Origin: Gonatopus flavifemur
Lineage: Eukaryota > Arthropoda > Insecta > Hymenoptera > Dryinidae
Assembly (NCBI GenBank): GCA_018340375.1
Contig: JAFFJZ010000007.1
Location: forward strand, 1,426,001 to 1,490,000
DNA length: 64,000 bases
Reading direction: 5' to 3'
Below, piece by piece: positions 31,884-41,777 of this stretch. The notes below the pieces were generated by a model. It was not told the DNA's origin, did not search any database, and worked only from the letters and a program-made list of their open reading frames with translations. The translations under genes and the position numbers were made by a program. Each line of letters begins with the position of its first letter. Within the stretch, counting starts at the first letter, position 1.

Positions 31884-32726
31884 CTGCAGTCGAAGAGTTT
31901 GATGTTTGGTCCATTGAGCTAACTGACGCGGCACTGAGACAGAATGGACCACCGAGGTTGAGGATGTCAGTGACGGAGATGCCACTACCGCGGCGACAGC
32001 CGCTACCGTGGATGATTGTACCGTTCGCTGTTGATGACGATGATGATGATGTTGCCTTCTTCTGTTTCCTTGGTTTCTGTTGCCTCCGCCATCCATCGCT
32101 TGCGAGAAGTCTTTACCACTCTTAGCGTTATTAATAGAATTTGGCTGCTGTGGAGGTGGTGGTGGTGATGGCGACGACGGTTGCGTTTCTGACGTTAGAT
32201 TACCACCAGCGATGGGTTGTTTCACGCCGGTTGGGATTGTGATTCCGGCTTTTCTACTCTTACCATTATTTTTCAAATACATAGATGTTTGTTCATTGTC
32301 GTCCTCGTCATCTCCATCTTCATATTCCTCATCTTCCTCTTTGTTTCCTACGTTATCTTCTTCTTCATTATCGTTACTACGATCGACGATTATCGCTGTC
32401 TCCTCCACCTCATCAACGGATTGCGGTGAGCAAGTCATGTTGTATACAGACGGGGACGTTGAACTTGGAGTTTTTGGCAATGGGAGTCGCGAACGAGGAC
32501 CCATACAACAACAATCGGCGAGGCTTGTTGTAAGGTCACTCGATGCGTTAGTCGATGTCTTGCCTGTTTTCATTGATTTTGTACCGGCAGATGTTAATCT
32601 TTCTCTCGAGCCTCCTGTGGTACAATCTGTGTTGACGGTGCTGCTGCATGATTCTCGGGTCACAGAATATTTTTCCCGTCGTTTTTCCTGCAAGTTCCCC
32701 TTTGAACTCAATGGCGGCAAGTTCTC
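31884..32726 (-). CDS. Internal exon of an unidentified host gene (281 codons, partial)
   Basis: Open minus-strand frame with strongly protein-like but low-complexity content, not a transposon protein. In order: Ser/Thr/Arg-rich start, SLADCCCMGPRSRLPLPKTPS, an acidic tract of Glu/Asp around residues 120-143, a Pro run (SPSPPPPPQQP), a His-rich tract (RRRQHHHHRHQQR) and an Ala/Val/Ser-rich end. A splice acceptor (CATCTCAACAG|GAG) precedes residue 1 and a donor (CTGCAG|GTACAC) follows. The interval is exactly 843 nt, phase 0 at both ends. The frame continues past the donor into hydrophobic nonsense, which supports the splice. No Met fits as a start. The protein is not recognised; likely a disordered region. 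Confidence 0.6.
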
Positions 32727-33239
32727 CTGTTGAGATGATAAGTCATGATGAATGCATTTTTATTAAATTGAAAGGTTTTGTGATGTAATTTGCGATGATG
32801 CTATGAATAATTTCTCGAGGGATAATTTTAATTTTGAGAGATGGTATAGATATGTATTTATGTGGTGTAAAACACTGTTACACAAGACAAGGATTATGTC
32901 CAACTATATTTCAAGCCATGAAATGTGTGTTGGGTAGTGTATTCCTTCAATAATAGATTATTTGAAACAATCAATTGATCGTAGTTTCGAGATCAAAGTA
33001 GGAGAAACCGGAGATTTGAGCCGCGAATTGTTTATAATCAAATATCAACAAAAAATGTTTTCTCTTGCAACTTACAATATCATTGTATTATTTGAGTGAA
33101 TTACAATTTTTTTTCTTTCCTTATAAGTTGGTGATCCATCCAAAGTTATGGTCTAATCAAGGTGACTCTCTCATACTAGCGGTGTGAATTCAGCAAATTT
33201 GTTGCACCAAATTTCTCAAAAATATTCCCATTGAGTTGA
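32727..33239. other. AT-rich DNA, probable intron upstream of the host exon
   Basis: No repeat or frame recognised between the exon and the GC-rich segment. Confidence 0.4.
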
Positions 33240-33508
33240 AATACTTCTTCAAATAACATTTGTGGGAGACCTTGTGACGAAGTGTCACAACCACGCCGAA
33301 CGAGAGGAATAGGCCCCGGAGTGGTAACACCGGCGGTGAGGCCGAGGGAAGTGCGAGGGAAAGAGGGACCATCTCTATCCCGGCATGCGTAACGTGCGAC
33401 GACACTCTCCGTTACGCGCTTCGAAGAGTGAATACGGTAGTCCTGGCACGTGGCCGTTTATCGAGTAGTCTCGTCGACCAAAGTATACCGAGTGATATAT
33501 TCCCCGTG
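33240..33508. other. GC- and CpG-rich segment, left half
   Basis: Composition changes sharply (GGCCCCGGAGTGGTAACACC, GCGGTGAGGCCGAGGG). It is separated from a similar GC-rich block at 34709-34930 by an inserted MITE, so the two were probably one unit. Could be 5' UTR or promoter DNA; no product is recognised. Confidence 0.35.
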
Positions 33509-34708
33509 CACGGAGAGAAATGTATAGTAATATTTACCATGCTAACATAGTATTCGTTCTTATTTTATTGAAAATCGTAAATGTTACTATGTGAGAATAG
33601 AATCCTTCGCCATTTTTCTGGCAATGATTACTATACTACATAGAAATCAGACAAATAGAACTCAAAGCAATGTAAAATGGTACTGATTACCATGCTACAA
33701 TAGCTGTCATTCCAGTTAATGAAAATATGCACGCTGTGGGCAATATCGACACGACGTGTATAGACATACATATCACTGCAAAAACTGATATCTTATTCTA
33801 AGATACTTTTGTAGTGACTTTTAAAACATTTCAAAATGTTACTGTAATCATATTCAAAACACAAAACTACGTTTTCATTCAAAACATGACGTGTTTGATT
33901 GGCAAACAAAAATGTTTGAAAGCTGTATGTAGGAACATAACCTCGAATTATTATCACGTCAACGTCAAAGTGAAGAACAGGAACAATGTATGCGAAATGT
34001 ATACTGTGCCATTTTGAAACAAAATTACACGAGATTCTAATCAACTGTATGATGAAAAATCATCAATTCAATCAATTTTTTCAATTCAAATGTTATAAAC
34101 CACACTTCTATGATCTGCTTCGAAAACGAACATATATAAACGTCAGTGTGGCGAAATAAGATACTGATGTGTCCAGTTAAAACAGTCAAGTGTTTGACTT
34201 GAATTATCAAACACATCATATCTTATTTTGAGACACATCTTCGACGGCAATTTTTGCAGTGATATTATACGTATTATTACGGTAGTCAGCCCACTATTAA
34301 TAATCAAGTAAAAACACAGTTATTATTTAGAAGACTGATATAATTTGTTTCTGACTGTGTGCTCCCTTTTCTTTCTATTAACCATTCCATAACCTAATTT
34401 ATTTATTTATAACCTCATTCACTGAGAAGCCTTGTGTGTATATACATGTCAATAGTTTAATTTAGGTTATAATCAATGCAAAAATCATGGTCAATATTAC
34501 TTAGCATTGGATTCATGTTTAGTTGCATAGTACTGTCTCCAATGTAACATGGTAATCATCACTATGTTAACAGGGCTAATGTTACCACATAAAATCGGTA
34601 GCATCACTATGTCAAGTGACTCGCACCATCTAAAAATTTTCGTCACCATGTAACATAGTAATCATTCCCATGCTACATTGAGAATATAACTATTCTTTTC
34701 TCTCCGTG
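33509..34708. mobile_element. Word-array MITE with CACGGAGAGAAA ends, 1.2 kb
   Basis: Left CACGGAGAGAAATGTATAG; right CTATTCTTTTCTCTCCGTG. The interior is an array of ATGTAACATnGTAATCAT words in both orientations. Dinucleotide flanks are TG on both sides. Another MITE is nested at 33774-34261. Confidence 0.85.
33774..34261. mobile_element. Nested MITE with CACTGCAAAAA ends
   Basis: Left CACTGCAAAAACTGATATC; right GACGGCAATTTTTGCAGTG. Inner words AAGATACnTTT, CAAAACATGACGTGTTTGA and GTCAAGTGTTTGACTTG form inverted pairs. It lies wholly inside the 33509-34708 element. Confidence 0.8.
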
Positions 34709-34930
34709 TGATATCATAAAAACTGTAAAGTGCACCTGAGGGAACGTATCCCATCTGGCCCCTGTTTGACTAGGAGATTCGAATCCACACGACACGACAC
34801 TCATCGCTGGGGACCATCGACCCCGGACCGACTCCAAAATTACCTCGCGAGGACCCCGCTTCAGAGACCTCATCTACAACACCGACCCGACGACACGTAC
34901 ACACACTCCATACAAACCATTAGTTGGTAA
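34709..34930. other. GC-rich segment, right half, with splice-like GT
   Basis: GC-rich text resumes after the MITE (CACGACACGACACTCATCG, CCGACCCGACGACACG) and ends at a plus-strand donor-like TTGGTAAGAAAT (about 34925). Frames of about 66 codons on both strands are unconvincing. Confidence 0.35.
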
Positions 34931-35539
34931 GAAATCTACTCTGTGGTAAATTGACCTAGTTAGAAGCTTTTTTTTTCAAATATACTTTCTATTACCATTA
35001 CTCACTCCCTCACAACCCAGACCTACCCTTACCCCTCCTCGTATATTCCCATCATAACCTCAAGGAGTGACCTGCACACAGTTGGAAATTTTTTGTTGAA
35101 TCCGACACATTTCATATGTTCCAAAAGATCCACACAAATTTTTGTATCGATTTAACATAATGTTTTTATGTTAGCTAGTAACTCAAGCTTGGTGTAAATA
35201 ATATGATACCGATGGATACTAATTAGGTTTTGCCTGAAATTTCCAATCGTGTAAATTCAGCACATGTGTACTGTCAAATGGAATTCAAAAGACATACTGA
35301 ATTGACAGTTGCTAAGTGTAATTTATGGATTTTTCCACGTGAATCAAATGTGAAAATCACACTTTTTTAATGTCAAAACAGTGCATTAAAATAAATTGGA
35401 AAAAATAGGACTTCAATGAGCATTGGACACGGATCGTCGGGACCGAATGTTGAAGCTCTATCACTCAAGCCACCGCTGGTCGCTTGGAATGCGGGTACTT
35501 TCTTTGCATACATCCACTTGCACTCGATCTTCAAATTTC
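34931..35539. other. Intergenic, nothing assignable
   Basis: AT-rich DNA without repeat ends. Confidence 0.35.
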
Positions 35540-35930
35540 AATAGAGATCGACCGAAAATTTTTGCCGAAAATGATTAAAATTGAAGTTGTGATTATTGGT
35601 TTCGGAAAAAACTTAGGACTGGACGTTTGAAGTGTAGACGAGCTCCTTAATAATCCAATTATCATACTGACGATCACATGTCATTGTAATTAACAAAATA
35701 CTTGCGATTTTCGGTTTACAATTTCGGCCGACCAGCATTAGCCGAAAATTCAAACCGAAAATCGAAATTATTTCATTAATCACATTGATATGTGATCTTA
35801 AGTATGATAATTGCATTATTAAGGAGCTTATCTACACTTCCAACGTCCAATACCAAGTTTTTTTCGAAACCAATAATCAGAGCTGCAATTTTAGTCAGTT
35901 CCGGCAAAAAATTTCGGTCGATCTCTAAAT
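35540..35930. mobile_element. Foldback element, about 390 bp
   Basis: AGAGATCGACCGAAAATTTT at the left pairs with AAATTTCGGTCGATCTCT at the right; ACTTCAAACGTCC-type and GTGTAGAnnAGCTCCTTAAT text pair further in. The centre has GATTTTCGGTTTACA and AACCGAAAATC. Confidence 0.8.
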
Positions 35931-36907
35931 TTCAATACCCAGAAAACCAACTCGCATCAGAATGGAAGCCAAGACCAAAATGAATGAAAATGAATGAATA
36001 GTTCTTCCGACGGGTACCAAGGGTACACGTACATGGAACTCTCATCAGCAAGTAGCTCCTTCCACTGGCGACCTCCCCTGGTTAGTTGAGAATAATAAAA
36101 TTTTTATGGTAAATCTTCAGTTGAATGAAAATTCAGTCATTTTGACACTTTTCTCCACTTGTTTTAATCATTTTACATTAAAAATGAGTTGAGACATGAT
36201 TACACAAAGAGTGTCTGGAGAAGTTATACATGTTTGTGTTGGAGATTTAACGGAAAATTCATATGACATGGATTTTTCAACACATATACCAAAAATTTCC
36301 AACTCTGCAGGGATGTTTGGAAAGTGGTATCGACTTTATCACGAAAATTATTTGAACATAAATTTCTTCAATCGTTATCCATTCATTGTTTCGTTATTGA
36401 GACCAATTTTTCTTTAAACCCAAGGAAAGAAGTGCTCATAACGGCTTTGCACATCTCTCCTCACATTGACTCATCACGGTATTTTATAAAATTAAGTGGC
36501 AGATGAGAAGAGCTGATGAATTCTTGAATTAATGACCATGACATAATAAGTGACTCTCGTGCAATAATTTAGCAGTGATGCCCACGGAAAAATCTTGCAA
36601 TACTTATTATGTGCATAAAAGAATGGAACAAAGTTACAGGAATGGTCTACGATAAAGTGTGGAAGTGAGTTCAATATTTTTGCGAAACTATTGAAAGAAG
36701 ATACGATCCAATAGAAGTATGGGAGAATCTGATTTTACACACTCAGGGAGGAATCTAGAGTTCACTCTCCGAGTAAGTACTGACTGGAAGCGTCTACACG
36801 TGATTCGAGATTGTGTGCGTAATTTAGTTGCGCGCGCAGAGATTTATTGTCGCGGTGGTACGTATTCGCATTCGCGGATTTGCCTCTTTGGAATAAAGTA
36901 AAGTTTA
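35931..36907. other. Intergenic, nothing assignable
   Basis: Frames at 36196-36417 and 36719-36901 are short and unlike any known protein. A small composition rise near 36780-36880 (GTTGCGCGCGCAGAG) is unexplained. Confidence 0.35.
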
Positions 36908-37134
36908 CACTGAGACAAATAATTTCTGGAAATAATAAAATATTTAATTGAATAGTCGCAATGAAATACTCAACTTGATTTTAATACGAAAAATATTTTA
37001 CAGCATACTAAATATTTGTTTGATTGAATAAATATTTAGTTGAATCAATAACAATTTATCCGAATCAATCAAGTATTTTGTTGCGACTATTCAATTGAAT
37101 ATTTTATTGCTCCTGGAAATGTTTTCTCTCAGTA
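36908..37134. mobile_element. TA-flanked word-array MITE (AATATTTnnTTGATT)
   Basis: TA|CACTGAGACAAATAATTTC at the left; GTTTTCTCTCAGTA|TA at the right. The interior is an array of AAATATTT and TTGAATnAATA words; TTGCGACTATTCAATTGAAT at the right mirrors the left. Confidence 0.85.
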
Positions 37135-37494
37135 TACTTTTCAATGTAGGAATGAATTTTTTTTCATATATTTTGTGTAGAATAAGCTACCTTATTCATT
37201 AATCCTTTGTCGCTGCAGCAGCACAAAACACCATGTACCTAGTTTCCCTTCGTTCAAAAAACCCATTGATCTTCGCCAAATTTTATCTAAATCGGAAAAG
37301 ATCTGATTGATCTGATTAATCATGTGACATGATGTATTACAAAGTGTCAAGTAGCATTCTTGTGCATCACTGCGAGGGTTGGCAGTTTATGCAATTTGTA
37401 TCATTGAATTGGACTTTATATGCTAAAACTGAGAATGCAACTTGACAAAATGCGAGCGCAGGAGCGGTTCCATCTATCATCGACATGATCCCGT
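37135..37494. other. Intergenic, nothing assignable
   Basis: No element or frame recognised. Confidence 0.35.
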
Positions 37495-37645
37495 GTAGAA
37501 AAATTGATCAGGATTCAATTAGGGCCTAATTCAAACAAATCAGGGCCAAGTGAGGAATCAATGTGGAATGTGACGCATAAACGATCAGGTCCTAATCGGG
37601 TGCCCATGAGGGTACAATCAGGCCCGTAACAATCATCTTACATCC
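37495..37645 (+). repeat. Dispersed repeat, CCGTGTAGAAA family
   Basis: Starts CCGTGTAGAAAAATTGATCA and includes GGAATGTGACGCATAAACG and CCTAATCGGGTGCCCAT. The same pieces occur in reverse at 40985-41112. Confidence 0.6.
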
Positions 37646-37879
37646 AAATATAGTGTCCTAGCTAACATAATTGATGAATGAATCTTGAAATGACTTCAAA
37701 TTCTCGAATATTATCGAAGCAGATGTAGTTGATTGATTCATAAACAATCAATTCTATTTTTTCCGAAAGAAAAGAGAGGTTATTTCAACTCTCTGAAGTA
37801 TGAGTCAAGTTAGATGTATCATAATTCACTGAAAAAACTTCACAGGCGTTATTCTGCAGTCAAAATGTAATGATTTCCT

Positions 37880-38310
37880 ATTTCGCAAAATTTGTTCGAG
37901 CTTTAGTTTTTGAGATATTAGAATTTTTATATTTTTTTTTCGAATCCACATCATTCAAAAGTACTGTGTGTTACATACTTGAGCTTGACACCATTGGCGA
38001 AGTTAGGAAACGGCGGATCTCTGGAAAAAATGTACTCTTCTGTCATTTTTCGATTTAAGGTTATAGCAATTTGAAATTTTTTGGCTTCCAGCCGATCAGA
38101 ATCCAGCAACTTTGAATTATTATAGCTACAAAACATGGGATGACTGGATACTTTGATTTTTTTCCCAAAGATCCGCGATTTTCCAACTTGACGAATCGTG
38201 TCAAGCTGAAGTATGTAACACACAGTGCTTTTGAATGATTTGGATTTGAAAAAAATTCTAAAAATGCTCCTATCTCAAAAACTAAGACTCAACAAAAATT
38301 TTTCAGACCG
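37880..38310. mobile_element. Foldback element, about 430 bp
   Basis: Left text TTTAGTTTTTGAGATA, CATTCAAAAGTACTGTGTGT and CGGCGGATCTCTGG is mirrored on the right by GATCCGCGATTTTCC, ACACACAGTGCTTTTGAATG and TATCTCAAAAACTAAGAC. The centre is near 38095. Confidence 0.85.
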
Positions 38311-38349
38311 GAAATAGGCCTGTGAAATTCTTTCAGTGAACTATGAAAC

Positions 38350-38485
38350 ACCCGGTATATAGATGTAAACATGGATATGGGTATGTATATATGTGTAAAT
38401 AGATGTATGAATGAATGTACGTGTGTATATTTGTATATTTGTATATGTACATATACATATATGTATGGATGTATGTATACATGAT
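38350..38485. repeat. Degenerate TATG/TGTA microsatellite
   Basis: Runs of GTATGTATATATGTG, TGTATATTTGTATATTTGTA and TATATGTATGGATGTATG. The 38289-38585 frames over it are artefacts of the simple repeat. Confidence 0.8.
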
Positions 38486-38542
38486 CCACTAGAGCTCCCG
38501 AATATATTGTAGCAAATTTTGTATTCAAGATATTCCAAAATC

Positions 38543-38677
38543 GGTAGGGGGTCTTTTGGCCGAATCGACATGATTTGACAATCACTAATCGATTTCAGAG
38601 AACACTAAAGAATGACTAGCGATTGTCAAATCATGTCCATTCGGCGAAAAACTTTTTTGGTCAGAAGACCCCTTACC
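38543..38677. mobile_element. Palindromic foldback, about 135 bp
   Basis: GGTAGGGGGTCTTTTGGCC, CGACATGATTTGACAATC on the left; GATTGTCAAATCATGTCC and GAAGACCCCTTACC on the right. Confidence 0.75.
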
Positions 38678-39297
38678 TCCAAAATTCAACTATAATTTCA
38701 TTACTTTGTACTTTGTTCTATTAGACAGAAAAATACTCTAAAAATAATCCTTGATTATGAACATTATTATTGATCGTGTATTATTATTATTATTGTTGTT
38801 GTTATTGCTGTTTTTATTATCATCATATTTTATCAACTATTCATACATTTTCATTTGTAAAAATATAAAATCAAGACATTTTCCATAGATATCACTCAAG
38901 CTTATATATGTTATATGATCAGTATTCACAAGCTTTCATAATTCTTCGATTTGAAATGTTCCTGTCATGACATTTTTTAAATAAATTGATATGAGATCGA
39001 TGATTTATATTCATTCATCAGGAATTCATTTTTATATCAACAGCGTTGCTCAAATCTGTTAATGGGTCACATTTCTAGTCCTCAATTTCAGTCGAACCAA
39101 ATTTCTAACGGAATCAACCCACCAAAAATTCACGTTGAATAGAATAACCAATGACGCACAGAATTTCCAGCCGATAGACACCCTGAAGAATACGAATGTT
39201 ACCATCCGAGCATGCTTTCTTTCTACCAAAATACTCTAATTTGAATTAATAGGAAAATCCATACTTCAGATCGTTCGGATAACCACACACTTTTTTC
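38678..39297. other. Intergenic; ATT/GTT trinucleotide tract at about 38771-38832
   Basis: ATTATTATTATTATTGTTGTTGTTATTG simple repeat (split here: (ATT)n then (GTT)n). No gene. Confidence 0.5.
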
Positions 39298-39393
39298 GGT
39301 AGAGTGTCTCAGTCCCGAAGGTCAATTTCCCCGAAAGTCCGATTCACCGAAATGCAAAATCCTATGTGTTGAACATCTACAAATTCTGGTATT

Positions 39394-40078
39394 ACCCATA
39401 CAGCACCGGGAGATCTTCTGAATGTTCAAAAAACGTGCTTAATTACACAAAGAACGTGGAAATAACGTTTCGGGATGTTCTAAGAACGTCACATGTATGT
39501 CCCAGATTGTATGGCGCAAATGTCCCGGTTCGTTCTATTCATTTGCACCGTGCGACGTTCTGGAAACGTGTTCAATAAAGGTTTCCACACTGAATAAAAA
39601 ATTGATTCCAGTCAAATAAATATTTATTTGTCCTGTACCAAACAAATATTTATTAGAATTAATAAAATATTCTTTGGAACCAAAATAATTTATTGGAATC
39701 AAATAAACGATTAAAACCATCTATTTGATTCAAATAAATTATTTTGGTCCCAAAGAATATTTTGTTAATTCTAATGAATATTTCTTTGCTACAGGACAAA
39801 TAAATATTTATTTGACTGGAATAAATTTTTTTTCCAGTGCATTACATTGTGCGAAGCTGCGCATATGTTTTTGAAGGTTAGTTGTCATGAAAGTATGTTG
39901 GGAAAACATTATGAGAACGGCCCGTAGTAGATGAAAAGAACGAGTTAAGAACGTATTCAGGGGCATCCAAAATGCAGGTACTCTAAAAATTTAAAAAACT
40001 TACTCCTCGGGGACCAAAACACGCAAAACCAAGTGCATGTTTTCAAAACGTTGAGAGGACTTTCTGTGCTTTCTGGGT
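39394..40078. mobile_element. Middle nested MITE, ACCCATACAGCACC type
   Basis: Left ACCCATACAGCACCGGGAG; right CTTTCTGTGCTTTCTGGGT. The interior has AAGAACGT, AACGTTTCG and GAACGTAT words. Terminus shared with 54885-55056. Confidence 0.7.
39588..39839. mobile_element. Innermost MITE, near-perfect palindrome
   Basis: CACTGAATAAAAAATTGATT then CCAGTCAAATAAATATTTAT on the left; the complement at the right ends TTTTTTTTCCAGTG. Built of AAATAAATATTTATTTG words. Confidence 0.9.
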
Positions 40079-40296
40079 AGTGAAACCAACGATGCCTAGT
40101 TGGCTTGGAACACCCCAAATCTTATTCCTAGAAATCCATTGTTTTCATAGGTATTGAACACACGGTGGAAGCTGCAATGTCGCGACAAAATTTCAGTACC
40201 TTGAAATTTAATAGTTAGATGGCTAGTAACATCTAGGAATATTTCGGTATATCGAACTTTCGGGAAAATGGACCTTCGGAACTGCGACACTCTACC

Positions 40297-40984
40297 ATTT
40301 TTTTCAACGTACGAAGCACTTGCAAGTGTCTAGTCAAGCGTTACAAAACTCGCGAATCCCTAGATCATTTCAACTTGGAAATATTTGAAAAAGTAATATT
40401 TCTGATCCCTATTACACTTGTACTTGTTGAATTGATTTACCAATGAAAATTTCATGCTTTCGACAATTACGCAACATTCGCTAGCTCCGCAAAAAGAAAT
40501 AGACGCAATTATTGGTATTAGAAGTATGAATGATGGAAATACTCATTGTTAGATGTAGATTTTCGATAATGAGATTTGTTTTTTGAAATGGAATCTGACT
40601 TATAAATGAAACTGAAACTGGCACCCGTGAGGCTAGCAGCCGATTATCATAACTTTTTCCACAAAACTTTTATCAAAGATTCAAATATCTGAGACATTTA
40701 GTAGAATGCCACTCAATTGATTTTTGGTGTGAACACAGCTGGAACCACATTGAATCAAAAGTTACAACAATTAGCTGCTAGCTTTAGGTTGCTGGTTTTA
40801 GCTTAATGATTCATAACCTCCATTCGTATTATGTATTCACAAATTTGAATGAGTTTGAATTGTAAATAAAACTATGAATTACCCTTCAACTGATGAATCA
40901 AATTGTTTTTCTTCAATTTTATTCATATTTTATCAAATTTTCTCCATGATTAATGAACAAAAACAGGTATAAAATGGAATTATT
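40297..40984. other. Intergenic, nothing assignable
   Basis: AT-rich; repeated TAGCTGCTAGCTTTAG-like text near 40775 only. Confidence 0.35.
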
Positions 40985-41112
40985 CCGGCCCCGATGGGCG
41001 CCCTGTTGATACCCAATTAGGTTGTAATGATTTTTGCGTCACATTCACCATTTAATCCTTGTTAGGCCCCGATTATTATTATGGCGTTACTGATGGAATT
41101 TCTACACGGGAT
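40985..41112 (-). repeat. Dispersed repeat, CCGTGTAGAAA family, reverse copy
   Basis: Reverse complement begins CCCGTGTAGAAATTCCATCA and contains GGTGAATGTGACGCAAAAAT and CCTAATTGGGTATC, matching 37495-37645. Confidence 0.6.
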
Positions 41113-41217
41113 ACGCCCCCTTCACGTTTAATTTAGGTGGAGAATCGATGAGAAAACTGTGACTTGATGAAAGAACGACATCAAACCACTGTTTCCACAC
41201 TATTCTACACCGAGAGA

Positions 41218-41441
41218 AAAAGCATGCTTTAGAAGCATGACACACTTCAATGCTTCTAACGCATTTGTTACAACGTACTTTTAACGCTCGGGACTCATGC
41301 AGTTAACGCACGAGACCATGCTTTTTGGGTATGTGTCACATGCTTTCTAAGCATGGGGACCAAGCGTTGGAAGCACGTTATGACAAATGCATTAGGAACT
41401 TTAGTGCGTCATACTTCTGCAGTATGCTTTTTCTCTCGGTG
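41218..41441. mobile_element. TA-flanked word-array MITE (AGCATGCTT)
   Basis: TA|CACCGAGAGAAAAAGCATGC at the left; AGTATGCTTTTTCTCTCGGTG|TA at the right. The interior repeats AAGCATG and CATGCTT, with AACGCACGAGACC and GGGACCAAGCGTT inverted. Confidence 0.9.
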
Positions 41442-41542
41442 TACCAAATATATATCAATGTCCCACTTGAATCTCACAAGGAAGCAATGTAACCAATCGA
41501 TGGTAATGATCATGATGAATCATGATGATTGGTTAGTTACTA

Positions 41543-41777
41543 CATGGAGAAAAAAGATCTGCTAAAAAGTACCATCCTTTATAGTGTTCGAGCATCAGTC
41601 TTGTCAAGATCAAATTATTTACATGAAAATCTCTACAAAAGTAGTATATTTCTTTAGGAATGTCCAAGCCAGTATGGTACTTTTAGAGGTATTTTTACGT
41701 AAATAATTTGATCTGGACAAGACTGATGCTCGAACACTATAAAGTATGGTACTTTTTAGCAGACCTTTTTTCACCTG
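41543..41777. mobile_element. TA-flanked palindromic MITE
   Basis: TA|CATGGAGAAAAAAGATCTGC at the left; GCAGACCTTTTTTCACCTG|TA at the right; GTGTTCGAGCATCAGTCTTG pairs with its complement near 41725. It abuts, and apparently removed the tip of, the following large foldback. Confidence 0.85.

Larger units (their letters stand above)
39298..40296. mobile_element. Outer element of a three-deep MITE nest
   Basis: Left GGTAGAGTGTCTCAGTCCCG then AAGGTCAATTTCCCCGAAAG; right CTTTCGGGAAAATGGACCTT then CGGAACTGCGACACTCTACC. Its own text continues at 40079-40296 after the inner elements. Confidence 0.85.

Noticed and set aside
32080..32733. 217-codon plus-strand frame
   Set aside because: It is the antisense shadow of the minus-strand exon; its Ser and Leu runs come from the complement of acidic and histidine codon repeats.
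38289..38585. Tyr/His/Ile-rich frames of 76-98 codons
   Set aside because: Translation of the TATG-type microsatellite.
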